A stretch of 64,000 nucleotides of DNA from Bacillota bacterium. Its GTDB lineage: Bacteria; Bacillota; Clostridia; Acetivibrionales; DSM-1351. The DNA lies in NCBI GenBank assembly GCA_023397905.1, contig JAEWSZ010000182.1:1-64000 (forward strand), written 5' to 3'. Positions 1-8,068 of this stretch are shown piece after piece (positions within the stretch are counted from its first letter, which is position 1; each line of letters starts with the position of its first letter). The translations under genes and the position numbers were made by a program. Under the pieces are notes generated by a model. The model saw only the letters and a program-made list of their open reading frames with translations, searched no databases and was not told where the DNA came from.

Positions 1-80
1 ACCGAACACGGCAGTTAAGCATCTCAGTGCTGATAATACTTGGCTGGAAACGGCCCGGGAAAGTAAGTCTCTGCCAGATT
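1..80 (+). rRNA. rrf: 5S ribosomal RNA, 3' portion
   Basis: The window opens inside a 5S rRNA. The conserved CCGAACACGGCAGTTAAG segment and the closing CTCTGCCAGA are visible, and the first part of the gene lies outside the window. A perfect hairpin with a T-run follows six bases later, as expected at the end of an rRNA operon. Confidence 0.93.
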
Positions 81-85
81 TATAT

Positions 86-121
86 CAAAGCTTTAAGCGG
101 AAACGCTTAAAGCTTTGTTTT
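86..121 (+). terminator. Intrinsic terminator of the rRNA operon
   Basis: A perfect 14-bp stem (86-99 with 104-117) closes on a four-base loop and is followed by a T-rich run. It sits immediately after the 5S gene. Confidence 0.9.
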
Positions 122-322
122 ATGTTGTGAAAAAATGAGTTCTATGTAGACAGCTATAATATTCAATTATAATAATTTTTTCTGTTGTAATGTAAGTGAT
201 TTACATATAAAATTATAGGCATAGTATGGCAAAATGCTAAAGGGAGGTTCCGGTATGATAGTTATTCTGAACTAAAATCTTTAAAATATCTCAATCTTAA
301 AGGAAGGTATTTCAAAACCTGT

Positions 323-370
323 ATGACAGCAGGTATATTTTGTGTTTCTTCTTTTAAGTTAAAGAAATAG
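323..370 (+). CDS. Possible 15-residue leader peptide
   Basis: ATG at 323 opens a 15-codon ORF with the product MTAGIFCVSSFKLKK. AAGGAAGG lies about 15 bases upstream, rather far for a ribosome-binding site. The GIF...VSS stretch is loosely reminiscent of macrolide-stalling Erm leader peptides, but the resemblance is too short to rely on. It lies in the long leader, upstream of an intrinsic terminator. Confidence 0.25.
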   Translation: MTAGIFCVSSFKLKK

Positions 371-515
371 TTTGGAATAACGGTACAAATATAACCTTTT
401 ATAAGCAGAGTTTACCGTGCCTTAGCCGCACGGTATTATGTCCGGCATCAATTAAGAAGATAGAGAGACTGTATAAGTCCTGTATTTCCTTTTAATGTGC
501 TAATAGAGTTTACTG

Positions 516-559
516 AAGGCTGTAGATGAATGTTATTCATTTGCGGCCTTTTTATTTTT
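516..559 (+). terminator. Leader terminator, candidate attenuator
   Basis: Positions 516-531 pair with 535-550 over 16 positions, including G-U and a few imperfect pairs. A run of T residues follows (TTTATTTTTA). It precedes the methyltransferase genes by about 140 bases and is not at the end of any recognisable gene, so it probably controls read-through into them. Confidence 0.65.
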
Positions 560-644
560 ATGGGGGTGACTGTATGCCAATTAATTATCAGAAATTATAA
601 AAGATAAATGATGGATATACCATTGGAGTGCAGTTAATATGGTT

Positions 645-686
645 AAAAGAGAAAAGAGAAAAGAGAAAAGAGAAAAGAGAAAAGAG
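645..686 (+). repeat. Perfect tandem repeat, AAAAGAG x 6
   Basis: Six exact head-to-tail copies of the heptamer AAAAGAG end eight bases before the methyltransferase ATG at 694. The last copy with the following GAG makes the purine-rich ribosome-binding site. An ATG at 639 reads through the repeat in another frame as a Lys/Arg/Glu-rich 20-residue peptide whose stop overlaps the methyltransferase start. Confidence 0.95.
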
Positions 687-693
687 GAGTATT

Positions 694-1635
694 ATGTTTA
701 ATTATGAAGATATAGCGGAACGGTTTTGGAATTTGCCTCAGAAGGGTCTTGAGGAATACAACCGTGAAAGTAATTTTATTGATGACATTATATTGAAATC
801 TCATACTGAAAGGGAGATTCTGAATAATTTATCGGGCGTTAAAACGGTTTTTGACGGCGGTGCGGGAGCGGGCAGGTTTTCCGTGTTGTTGGCGAAGATG
901 GGCATTTCTGTTACACATTTTGATATTTCGGATTCCCAGATCAATATGGCAAAGGAGTATGCAAAACGTGAAGGGGTATTTGATAAAATTCAGTTCATTA
1001 AGGGCAGACTGGGGGATTTAAGTGATTTTTCCGACTCATCATATGACATGGCAATTTCTTTTGATTCGCCAATATCCTATACATATCCCAATCATGAAGA
1101 TGTTATTAAAAACCTTATAAGAATTGTAAAAGACAAATTATTAATCAGTGTATCGAGTAGATTGGGTCATTTGCCGTATTATTTGAGCCCGGCAAGTAAA
1201 ATGCAGTACCTTTTGGATAAGAATTCGGAGGATCCTCTGGTAAAGTGGTACATTGAGCACTCAAGGGTAAATTATGATGAATATGAAATAGATATGCGAC
1301 CGATTGCGGAAATATTTGAAACCGGCCTGTTAGAGAACATTGATAAAGTAAAGGGGTCATATCTTGAGGGCAATACGCCATGGCCGGTAACATATCTGTT
1401 TATGCCTGAAGAATTAAAAGCAATACTGGAGTCCAATGGAGCAGCGGTAATGAGTATGGCAGGTCCGGGAGCATTTTCAAGGTCAATTCCGAATGAAGTT
1501 TTGGTCAAAATTATGAATAATGAAAGGCACAGAGAGGAATTCCTCAATGTTTGCTATGAATTTGACAGGCAGCCTTCTGTAGTGGGACTTGGAAAAGATA
1601 ATTTGCTGGCTGTGGCAAAAAAGAATAGGAGGTAA
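694..1635 (+). CDS. Class I SAM-dependent methyltransferase
   Basis: A 313-residue Rossmann-fold methyltransferase. SAM-binding motif I is DGGAGAG at about residues 54-60, followed by an acidic residue at the end of strand 2 (HFDIS) and a motif-IV-like SFDSP. I chose ATG 694 because GAGGAG lies just upstream. A longer GTG start at 628 would translate the heptamer repeat and has no separate ribosome-binding site. The substrate is not evident; it could be a small molecule or an RNA. The gene is four bases from a second methyltransferase and sits behind a leader with a terminator, so a role in antibiotic tolerance or secondary-metabolite modification is possible but not shown. Confidence 0.85.
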   Translation: MFNYEDIAERFWNLPQKGLEEYNRESNFIDDIILKSHTEREILNNLSGVKTVFDGGAGAGRFSVLLAKMGISVTHFDISDSQINMAKEYAKREGVFDKIQFIKGRLGDLSDFSDSSYDMAISFDSPISYTYPNHEDVIKNLIRIVKDKLLISVSSRLGHLPYYLSPASKMQYLLDKNSEDPLVKWYIEHSRVNYDEYEIDMRPIAEIFETGLLENIDKVKGSYLEGNTPWPVTYLFMPEELKAILESNGAAVMSMAGPGAFSRSIPNEVLVKIMNNERHREEFLNVCYEFDRQPSVVGLGKDNLLAVAKKNRR

Positions 1636-1639
1636 CAAT

Positions 1640-2311
1640 ATGAGTACAGATAATTATATACCCGAACAAATGGACGATTTCTTTAATAAACGTGTTGATG
1701 AATATGAAGCTCATATGAAAAGACTTGATAACTCTGATGATTTTTATCGTATGGTACCATCAGGAATATCGAGTACTGATGAAATAGTCGAAATACTTGA
1801 CCTTGGTACCGGTACCGGACTTGAGATTCAAGGTATTTTTGAAAAAGCGCCCAATGCACAAATATCCTGTATTGACATAGCGGCGGGTATGCTTGATGAA
1901 CTTGGAAAAAAATATTCAGCATATTTTCAACAATTGAATATAATTGTCGGGTCCTACCTGGAATTGCCGCTTCCAGAAAATAAATTTGATTATGTTGTAG
2001 CGGTTCAAACAATGCACCACTGGCTGCCGGATATCAAGGTTCAGTTATACAGGAAAATACGGAATTCTCTAAAATCCGGTGGCTTGTATATTGAAGCGGA
2101 TTATATTGTAGATGAGCAGGAAGAAAAAGAAAGACTGGACAGGTATGCAAAGATTCAGAAATCAGGCGTATTGAAAGAAGGAGAGATGTATCATATTGAT
2201 ATTCCTTTCTCGGTAAAAACACAAAAGAGGCTATATAAAAAAGCAGGTTTTTCTATAACTGATATTGTTTATGAAAAAAGTAATGGCGCTGTATTTGTCT
2301 CCAGAAAGTAG
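1640..2311 (+). CDS. Class I SAM-dependent methyltransferase, second of pair
   Basis: A 223-residue methyltransferase with SAM motif I LDLGTGTG at residues 53-60, an acidic motif II (CIDIA) and an MHHW segment typical of Methyltransf_11/12/25 proteins. AGGAGG lies seven bases before ATG 1640. An upstream in-frame start at 1589 would overlap the first methyltransferase by about 45 bases and lacks a comparable site. It is co-transcribed with the preceding gene and followed by a strong hairpin. The N-terminal pattern of acidic and aromatic residues (MDDFFNKRVDEYE) is common in uncharacterised Clostridia small-molecule methyltransferases. The substrate is unknown. Confidence 0.85.
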   Translation: MSTDNYIPEQMDDFFNKRVDEYEAHMKRLDNSDDFYRMVPSGISSTDEIVEILDLGTGTGLEIQGIFEKAPNAQISCIDIAAGMLDELGKKYSAYFQQLNIIVGSYLELPLPENKFDYVVAVQTMHHWLPDIKVQLYRKIRNSLKSGGLYIEADYIVDEQEEKERLDRYAKIQKSGVLKEGEMYHIDIPFSVKTQKRLYKKAGFSITDIVYEKSNGAVFVSRK

Positions 2312-2314
2312 AAA

Positions 2315-2345
2315 ACAGGGGGGAATTCCCCCCTGTCTCTGCTTT
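2315..2345 (+). terminator. Terminator of the methyltransferase operon
   Basis: A perfect nine-bp GC-rich stem (2315-2323 with 2328-2336) with an AATT loop starts four bases after the stop codon and is followed by a weak T/C-rich tail. The short U-tract makes it less canonical. Confidence 0.6.
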
Positions 2346-2358
2346 ACAGACTTAAAGC

Positions 2359-2417
2359 TTACCAAAGTAAATTGCGGTTGAAAGCCTTTGCCTTCCAGGT
2401 GAATATTGATTTTAAGC
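2359..2417. repeat. 59-bp interspersed repeat, copy A
   Basis: This sequence matches the reverse complement of 7033-7091 at 52 of 59 positions with no gaps. Both copies are intergenic. Copy A can also fold locally, because its GTTGAAAGCC pairs with GGGCTTTCAAC at about 2419-2429. It may be a REP- or MITE-like element, or a shared transcript-end structure. Confidence 0.85.
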
Positions 2418-2495
2418 GGGCTTTCAACGCAGTTTGGGCTTGCAAGATTTTTTATATTTCAGAAGGCTTCAGCCCCAAACCCGAACTATCGGCTT

Positions 2496-5400
2496 TCAGC
2501 CGGTAGTAATTGACTTGTGAATTATCACTCCCATATTGCCCACATCCAGCTCAAGGGCTTTTTTAAACTGTTCTTCCGCCTGGGCGCGGGTATTTTGCCC
2601 TAAGAAGCTCAGCCCCAGATTTCCAAGGCCCATAAGGTATCTGCAGTGGATGACATTCCTCCTGTCCAGATCCTCGTCAAATATGAGGAAATCGGGCAGG
2701 GAAACTGCAAAATAATCTATAGTCACATGGTCATCCAGGTGTGCCTTACCGTAGTTGATCAGCTTGTCAAATACGGCTTTTGCCCTGCCGGCATCACCCA
2801 GTTTGATATGTGCCAGACCCTGGTAAAAAATCATTTCAGGCGGCTGGTCATTATAGAACATGGCGCTGGTGGGCTCGTCAAGTCCTATGGAAGCCAGGGT
2901 GAAGTGTTCCTTTGCCTTGGCTTGATCTTTTAGGCCTTCATATGCACAGCCCAGATAGTAGTTGAGGTTGTTTTCCTGCGCGCCGAAAAGCTTGCCTTCG
3001 CCCAGATTGTGGGGATAGGTTTCAGCCTCCTTCAGCACGGCCATGGCTGCTTCAAATTTGTTTTCCGATATATATTTCTTTCCCAGCTCAATATTGGAAT
3101 TGACATACTGCTTGGTTATTTTTCCTTCTCCGCCCTCCCAGGGATGGAATTTCCTTTTGGCTATGAGCTCCCTGGCCTTCTCGAAATTGCCGCTGATATT
3201 TATTAAAGTAATATATTCAACGTAGAGATCATCCCTGATATCCACCAGATGAATGTATTTTTCAAAGTTGTGCAGTCTTTCATCAGGGGATACGCCCAGC
3301 TTTTTGTACAGTTGGTCCAGCTCCAGAAATACTCTTGAATCCTGGGGATTCAAGCTGAAGGCCTTTTCAAGGGATTCCTTGGCTTTCAAGCCATCGTGCA
3401 GCTTGTTGTAATAGGCCAGTGACAGGTTCCTGTGAACTGTGGGATAGCTGTTGTCCAGCTCTCTTGATTTTTCCCAGCAGGCAATGGCTTCTGTGTACTG
3501 CTTTTTATCGTACCAGAGATTTCCCAGATAATAAAATGCCTTTGAGTCGGAAGGATTCATATTCTGAACGGTTTGCAGAACAAGTATATCCTCCAAACGG
3601 TTGGGGAAGCAATAGTCAGGGCATGCATGTGCGCCTTTGACAAAGTATTCCCGGGCAGCCGCTTCCTGTCCCATCTTCGACAGGTTCCAGCCTATATAAT
3701 AGTAGAGCATGGGGCTTACATCCGGGGCTTTGCTGACGGATAGCAGTCTTTCAAGGACTTCGGCTGCTTCTTCATACATGCCGCAGTCGGAGTAATCAAG
3801 TGAAAGCTCTATAAAATTTTTCAGATCGTCTCTCATAAGTTTTTTGAGCTCAGCCAGTATTTTTATGGCCTTTTCCTGATCTCCGGCTTCTCTGGCGATC
3901 AGATACAGCTCATTTCTGGCGCCGAAATCCATAATATCGATATCTATTGTCTCCATTGCAAAGCTTCCGGCTTTTTCAAACAGCTTCAATTTGCGAAGTA
4001 AAGCGGTTTTAAGATTTCTAGCCTTGTAATTGTGATAATTTCTCACGATGGATTTTTCAATATGTTCAAGAGCCAGCTTATATTCCTGCCTGGCGGCATT
4101 TATTCCGGCAACTGAGAAATAGCCGCAGTCCTGCATTGCCACGCTCCAGCAGGCTTTATAGAAAGCGTCGTAGGCTTCATCCAGCCTACCCTGCATTTTA
4201 AGGGAGAGCCCGAGATTATAGTAGGGTTCGCTGTCATAGGGGTTGGGATTGTGCCTGGTTGAAGTTTTGACAGCAGCTCTGAAATACTGCTCGCTTTTTG
4301 CGAACTGTCCCCTTCTGAACAGTAAAGTGCCGTATGCGTTGTTTAAACGGATATCCTCCGGATCACGGCGCAGGCCTTCCTCATAGTAATTTTCAGGCTC
4401 ATAGGTGGCGTGCCTGTACTGCTCCAGGTGAAGTCCCGCAAGATACAGAGCTTCGGCATTCTTAACCTCAGAAGGCTGTGGGATCGCCTTTGCGGCGTTT
4501 GGCACCAGATCCTGCTCCGTAATTTTAGGCGTATAAGAGACGAGCTCCTTTCCTGCGCTGTCAAATATGGCAAGTGTCAGGTCTGTCTCGGTATCTCCGC
4601 TTTCCAGAACGTACTCGCCGCTGAAAGTATTTACGGGTGACAGGGTGATTTTCTCCTTCAAGTATGAAGATTTCTTACCTCTAAGTTCAATCATAGCATT
4701 TTCAAAAACAGAGGTGGCATATGCGTTTACCTTTATACGGCCCCCTTCCACTTCAAGGTTGACAGCGGCATCAATTGTGGCGTTCTTTACCATGCCTATA
4801 TTTTTGTACGGCATAAAATACTGGGTAAAGGTTTTTTCCTCGTAAGGGTTCAGCCAGGTAAAATCTGGCTGGTTATCCGTATATACGCCTGTCATCAGCT
4901 CAATATACGGGCCGTCCACTTCCGTCAAATTTCTGTCCCATGCCTGGCCGAAGTCGCCGTTTCCCCAGGTCCACTGTTTTTTGCCGGGAGAAACGTGGTG
5001 GTCCGCCACATGCAAAAGTCCGGCATGCTTTCCGTGGTCATATCCGCCCACAAAATTGTAGTCGGATTTATAGGCCATATAGGAAGTGGGTACGGGAATA
5101 TTTTTATATTTTGATATATCCACACCTGCTGAATAGTCTACCTTATAATAAGTGCCTGTGGCTATCGGGAAGGTGGAAACATCTCTTTTGCCATGGTCAA
5201 AAACCGCTGTGACGTCAGGGGGAAATACCGACTGGGTGTGGTCGTTTACTGCCACGGCAGGGTTGGCCCACCAGAGAAAGGTCTGGGGCTCGCTGGTCCT
5301 GTTGTACAGCTGTGCATTTATTTCAAGATACGCCTTGCCGGGATGGAGTGTAAAGCCGGCGGTGACCTTTGTGCCGCACATACGGTCGATTTCGCCTATC

Positions 5401-5849
5401 CATACGGTTTTGCTGCCGTCTTCATTTTCCTTCAGAGTATACTCTACAGGCAGATAAGTGCTGGGCCTGTGGTGCTGGGGCCAGTTGAATTCAATGCCGC
5501 CGGATATCCACGGGCCTGCCAGCCCCACCAGAGCAGGCTTTACAACCTGGTTATAGTAGACAAAATCATAGTTGTTGGTTTTGTCCAGGGCTCTCTGGAT
5601 CCTGCCGCCCAATTCCGGGATGATCCAGATCTGAACATAGTCGTTTTCCAGAAATACCACCCGGTATTTCTGCATTACCTTGTCGTCATATATCTTATCG
5701 ATCACAGGCAATGGATAGACCTTTCCGGAGCTTCCCTGGTATACTCTCTTTTCCAGGAACATAGGGTTTTTGTCCGGTTTTCCTATGGGATACGTCGGGA
5801 GCTCAATGTCTTCTTCCCACATTAATACTTTACCTTTTGAATCCGCCAT
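2496..5849 (-). CDS. DUF5107 domain protein with C-terminal TPR array
   Basis: A large cytoplasmic protein of about 1117 residues with no signal peptide. Its N-terminal third is a DUF5107 domain, a galactose-mutarotase-like beta-sandwich family (MFLEKRVYQGSSGKVYP near the start; PELGGRIQRALDK further on). From roughly residue 430 it is a long run of tetratricopeptide repeats. I chose ATG 5849 because GGAG lies eight bases upstream; the TTG at 5879 has no such site. DUF5107 proteins commonly occur in carbohydrate loci, and their enzymatic role is not established. It is divergent from an AraC regulator and near a second epimerase-like gene, so a role in sensing or processing a sugar is likely. 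Confidence 0.85.
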   Translation of the reverse strand: MADSKGKVLMWEEDIELPTYPIGKPDKNPMFLEKRVYQGSSGKVYPLPVIDKIYDDKVMQKYRVVFLENDYVQIWIIPELGGRIQRALDKTNNYDFVYYNQVVKPALVGLAGPWISGGIEFNWPQHHRPSTYLPVEYTLKENEDGSKTVWIGEIDRMCGTKVTAGFTLHPGKAYLEINAQLYNRTSEPQTFLWWANPAVAVNDHTQSVFPPDVTAVFDHGKRDVSTFPIATGTYYKVDYSAGVDISKYKNIPVPTSYMAYKSDYNFVGGYDHGKHAGLLHVADHHVSPGKKQWTWGNGDFGQAWDRNLTEVDGPYIELMTGVYTDNQPDFTWLNPYEEKTFTQYFMPYKNIGMVKNATIDAAVNLEVEGGRIKVNAYATSVFENAMIELRGKKSSYLKEKITLSPVNTFSGEYVLESGDTETDLTLAIFDSAGKELVSYTPKITEQDLVPNAAKAIPQPSEVKNAEALYLAGLHLEQYRHATYEPENYYEEGLRRDPEDIRLNNAYGTLLFRRGQFAKSEQYFRAAVKTSTRHNPNPYDSEPYYNLGLSLKMQGRLDEAYDAFYKACWSVAMQDCGYFSVAGINAARQEYKLALEHIEKSIVRNYHNYKARNLKTALLRKLKLFEKAGSFAMETIDIDIMDFGARNELYLIAREAGDQEKAIKILAELKKLMRDDLKNFIELSLDYSDCGMYEEAAEVLERLLSVSKAPDVSPMLYYYIGWNLSKMGQEAAAREYFVKGAHACPDYCFPNRLEDILVLQTVQNMNPSDSKAFYYLGNLWYDKKQYTEAIACWEKSRELDNSYPTVHRNLSLAYYNKLHDGLKAKESLEKAFSLNPQDSRVFLELDQLYKKLGVSPDERLHNFEKYIHLVDIRDDLYVEYITLINISGNFEKARELIAKRKFHPWEGGEGKITKQYVNSNIELGKKYISENKFEAAMAVLKEAETYPHNLGEGKLFGAQENNLNYYLGCAYEGLKDQAKAKEHFTLASIGLDEPTSAMFYNDQPPEMIFYQGLAHIKLGDAGRAKAVFDKLINYGKAHLDDHVTIDYFAVSLPDFLIFDEDLDRRNVIHCRYLMGLGNLGLSFLGQNTRAQAEEQFKKALELDVGNMGVIIHKSITTG

Positions 5850-6088
5850 GATTATCTCCATTTCCGGCAGGGGATACAATTGAATTTATTGCCCCGCCAC
5901 TCGTTTAATTTTATAATTGTTATCCGCTTATTAGAGGCGAAGGATCCCTTCCGCCTTGTATACCTTTATCTTAACACCGCAAAATGCTCAATCAAATGGA
6001 ATAAAAAACGATAGAGATGGATTATATTACTTTTATAATTTGATTTTCATAAAAGTGTATAATAAAATGTAATCAGCGGGTTTTAGTT

Positions 6089-7018
6089 ATGAACAGGTTA
6101 CTTCCGGGCAGAAAGCAAATGGAGGGCTATGTGGGACAGATTAGAAAGATTCAAGGCTTTAAGGACGAAAAATCAATAGTTTTTCCGAGGCTTTTTTTGA
6201 ACTCGGCGTGCAAGGACCCTCTGGTGGCCCCCATATATCCTACGGATATCGGATTTTATCCCCATGCACAATATCACTATAGAGAGCGCCCACGGGGAAG
6301 TGAGCAGAACATACTGATCTATTGTGTGGGGGGAGAGGGCTTTATACTGCTGGGAGACAGGAGGCACCGGATAGAGAAGGACACGCTTTTATTAATACCG
6401 GAGGGGAACCCTCATGTATACGGCGCCAGCAAAACAAATCCCTGGAGCATATACTGGCTTCATTTCCAGGGAAGCAATGCCGGGAATTATCTTAGAAATA
6501 TAAGTATTGAAAATCCTATTATCCATTATTCAATGGAGAAATCCTCAAAGGTGAGACTTCTGTTTGAGGACATATTCAGGGTATTGGAAAAGGGTTTTAC
6601 ACAGGAAGCCATGATCTACTCGTCCCAGGTGGTGGCAAATATTCTGGGAACACTGCTGTTCCAGACCTCGAATCTGCTGGACAGCCCAAAGGAAACGGCT
6701 TCCCGCATAGAGGAATCCATTTTCTTTATGACTATGAACTTAAAGAACAATTTTACCTTGAAAGCGCTGGCCGATCAGGCAAATTTATCGCCCACCCATT
6801 ACAGCTATCTGTTCAGGAAAAGGACGGGATATTCGCCCATAGATTACTTTTTGCGCCTGAAGATTCAGAGCGCGTGCCAGTACCTTGACACCACCGGGTT
6901 AAAAGTAAATGAAATATCCCAGCTGCTGGGTTTCAACGACCCGTATTATTTTTCACGGGCTTTTTACAAGATAATGCAGCAATCCCCCACCTCTTACAGA
7001 AAGGTTATGAAGGGGTAA
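6089..7018 (+). CDS. AraC-family transcriptional regulator
   Basis: A 309-residue regulator with an N-terminal cupin-like sugar-binding region (about residues 40-190, with HRIEKDTLLLIPEGNPH) and a C-terminal double helix-turn-helix (about 205-305). The latter has the family hallmarks YFSRAFYKI and SPTSYRK. The start is uncertain: ATG 6089 has a weak ribosome-binding site, and ATG 6119 and GTG 6131 are alternatives in the same frame. It is divergent from the DUF5107/TPR gene and upstream of an epimerase-like gene, so it probably controls one or both in response to a sugar. The effector is unknown. Confidence 0.9.
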   Translation: MNRLLPGRKQMEGYVGQIRKIQGFKDEKSIVFPRLFLNSACKDPLVAPIYPTDIGFYPHAQYHYRERPRGSEQNILIYCVGGEGFILLGDRRHRIEKDTLLLIPEGNPHVYGASKTNPWSIYWLHFQGSNAGNYLRNISIENPIIHYSMEKSSKVRLLFEDIFRVLEKGFTQEAMIYSSQVVANILGTLLFQTSNLLDSPKETASRIEESIFFMTMNLKNNFTLKALADQANLSPTHYSYLFRKRTGYSPIDYFLRLKIQSACQYLDTTGLKVNEISQLLGFNDPYYFSRAFYKIMQQSPTSYRKVMKG

Positions 7019-7032
7019 CGGCAGAGAGGCCG

Positions 7033-7091
7033 GCTTAAAAGCAATATTCGCCCGGAAGGCGAAGGCTTTCAACCGTAATCGACTTTGGTAA
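7033..7091. repeat. 59-bp interspersed repeat, copy B (inverted relative to copy A)
   Basis: Reverse complement of 2359-2417 at 52 of 59 positions. It fills most of the gap between the AraC gene and the epimerase-like gene, and ends about 15 bases before the ribosome-binding site of the latter. Together the two copies bracket the DUF5107 and AraC genes. Confidence 0.85.
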
Positions 7092-7120
7092 TTCATATAA
7101 AAGACTGAAGGGAGAAAGAA

Positions 7121-8050
7121 ATGATAAAGGAACATTTTTTTAAAGACACGAAGGCGGTAATACTTGAAAATGACAGCCTGAAGGTTATAGTTCTGCCTGA
7201 GCTCGGCGGCAAAATTGCTTCGGTTTATAATAAAACAAAGGATTTTGAGCTGCTGTTTCAAAATAAGGAAGAGGTTTATAAAAAAGCAGGCATATACAGT
7301 GATTTTGGAGAATATGACGCCTCCGGCTTTGACGATGCGTTTCCTTCAATTGATGAAGGGATTGTCACCGTAGGGAAAAACATGGTGAGATATCCTGACC
7401 ACGGCGAGATCTGGAGCATGGGCTTCAAATATGAGATAGCAGGCGAAAAGCTCACGCTTAAGGGCGAGAGCGCAATACTGTCCTATAGCTACACAAAGAC
7501 TTTGAGCCTGCAGGGGCACAAGCTTATAATCGACTACAATATAGCAAACGGCGGAGAGTCGGATATCCCATGCCTGTGGGCAATGCACTGCCTTATCAGG
7601 TGTGAAGAGGATATGCAGCTGATTTTTCCCGAAGGAACCAACAGAGTGAGGAATGTTCTTAAAAGCGGATACCTGGGAGAGGCGGATAAAATCCATACGT
7701 ATCCGGCAACCACCTCTGCAGACGGAAAAGAATACAGACTGGACAGGATATTTCCTGAGTCCGCCGCAAAATACGAGAAGTACTATGTGGAGGGAGAGAT
7801 TGCCCATGGGGTGTGCGGAGCTTATTACCCCGGCAAGGATGTGACCTACAGGGTGTACTTTGACAGCAGTAAGCTTCCGTATCTGGGCTTCTGGCTCACG
7901 GAGGGCGGCTTCAGAGGGGACTACAACTGCGCTATGGAGCCTGCCAACGGGTTTTATGACTCCATTGAAACGGCCCGTAATAACAACTCACTTTATATGC
8001 TTAAAGCCGGAACTTCTCTCAGCTTTGACCTGAAGCTGGAGCTGAAGTGA
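7121..8050 (+). CDS. Aldose 1-epimerase-like (galactose mutarotase fold) protein
   Basis: A 309-residue cytoplasmic protein of the galactose-mutarotase-like fold. It shares with the DUF5107 protein an N-terminal pattern in which a charged residue-rich strand is followed by PELGGKIASVYNK. A likely active-site region has HGEIWSMGF and WAMHCLIRCEED, and EPANGFYDSIETA lies near the C-terminus. A good ribosome-binding site (GGGAGAAAG) precedes ATG 7121. The reaction is probably sugar anomer interconversion, or recognition of a hexose or oligosaccharide. The exact substrate is not predictable from sequence. It is the last gene of the AraC locus and is convergent with the histidine kinase gene, 18 bases away. 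Confidence 0.8.
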   Translation: MIKEHFFKDTKAVILENDSLKVIVLPELGGKIASVYNKTKDFELLFQNKEEVYKKAGIYSDFGEYDASGFDDAFPSIDEGIVTVGKNMVRYPDHGEIWSMGFKYEIAGEKLTLKGESAILSYSYTKTLSLQGHKLIIDYNIANGGESDIPCLWAMHCLIRCEEDMQLIFPEGTNRVRNVLKSGYLGEADKIHTYPATTSADGKEYRLDRIFPESAAKYEKYYVEGEIAHGVCGAYYPGKDVTYRVYFDSSKLPYLGFWLTEGGFRGDYNCAMEPANGFYDSIETARNNNSLYMLKAGTSLSFDLKLELK

Positions 8051-8068
8051 TCCTATGTTAACATAGAC

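Larger units (their letters stand above)
122..640 (+). promoter_or_regulatory. Long leader with short upstream ORFs and a terminator, ahead of the methyltransferase genes
   Basis: This stretch of about 570 bases before the methyltransferase start has no ordinary gene. A possible promoter is TTTACA at 200-205 with TAGTAT at 222-227. Downstream lie three short ORFs: MIVILN (255-275, behind AGGGAGG), a 15-codon ORF (323-370) and MPINYQKL (574-600, behind GGGGGTGA). An intrinsic terminator at 516-559 lies between the second and third. Short peptides plus a terminator upstream of an rRNA- or drug-methyltransferase-like gene is the usual layout of ribosome-mediated attenuation. That reading is inference here. 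Confidence 0.5.

Noticed and set aside
5193..5825. Open frame of 210 codons on the + strand
   Set aside because: It is antisense to the DUF5107 coding region, has no ribosome-binding site and shows no domain. It is a shadow of the real gene.
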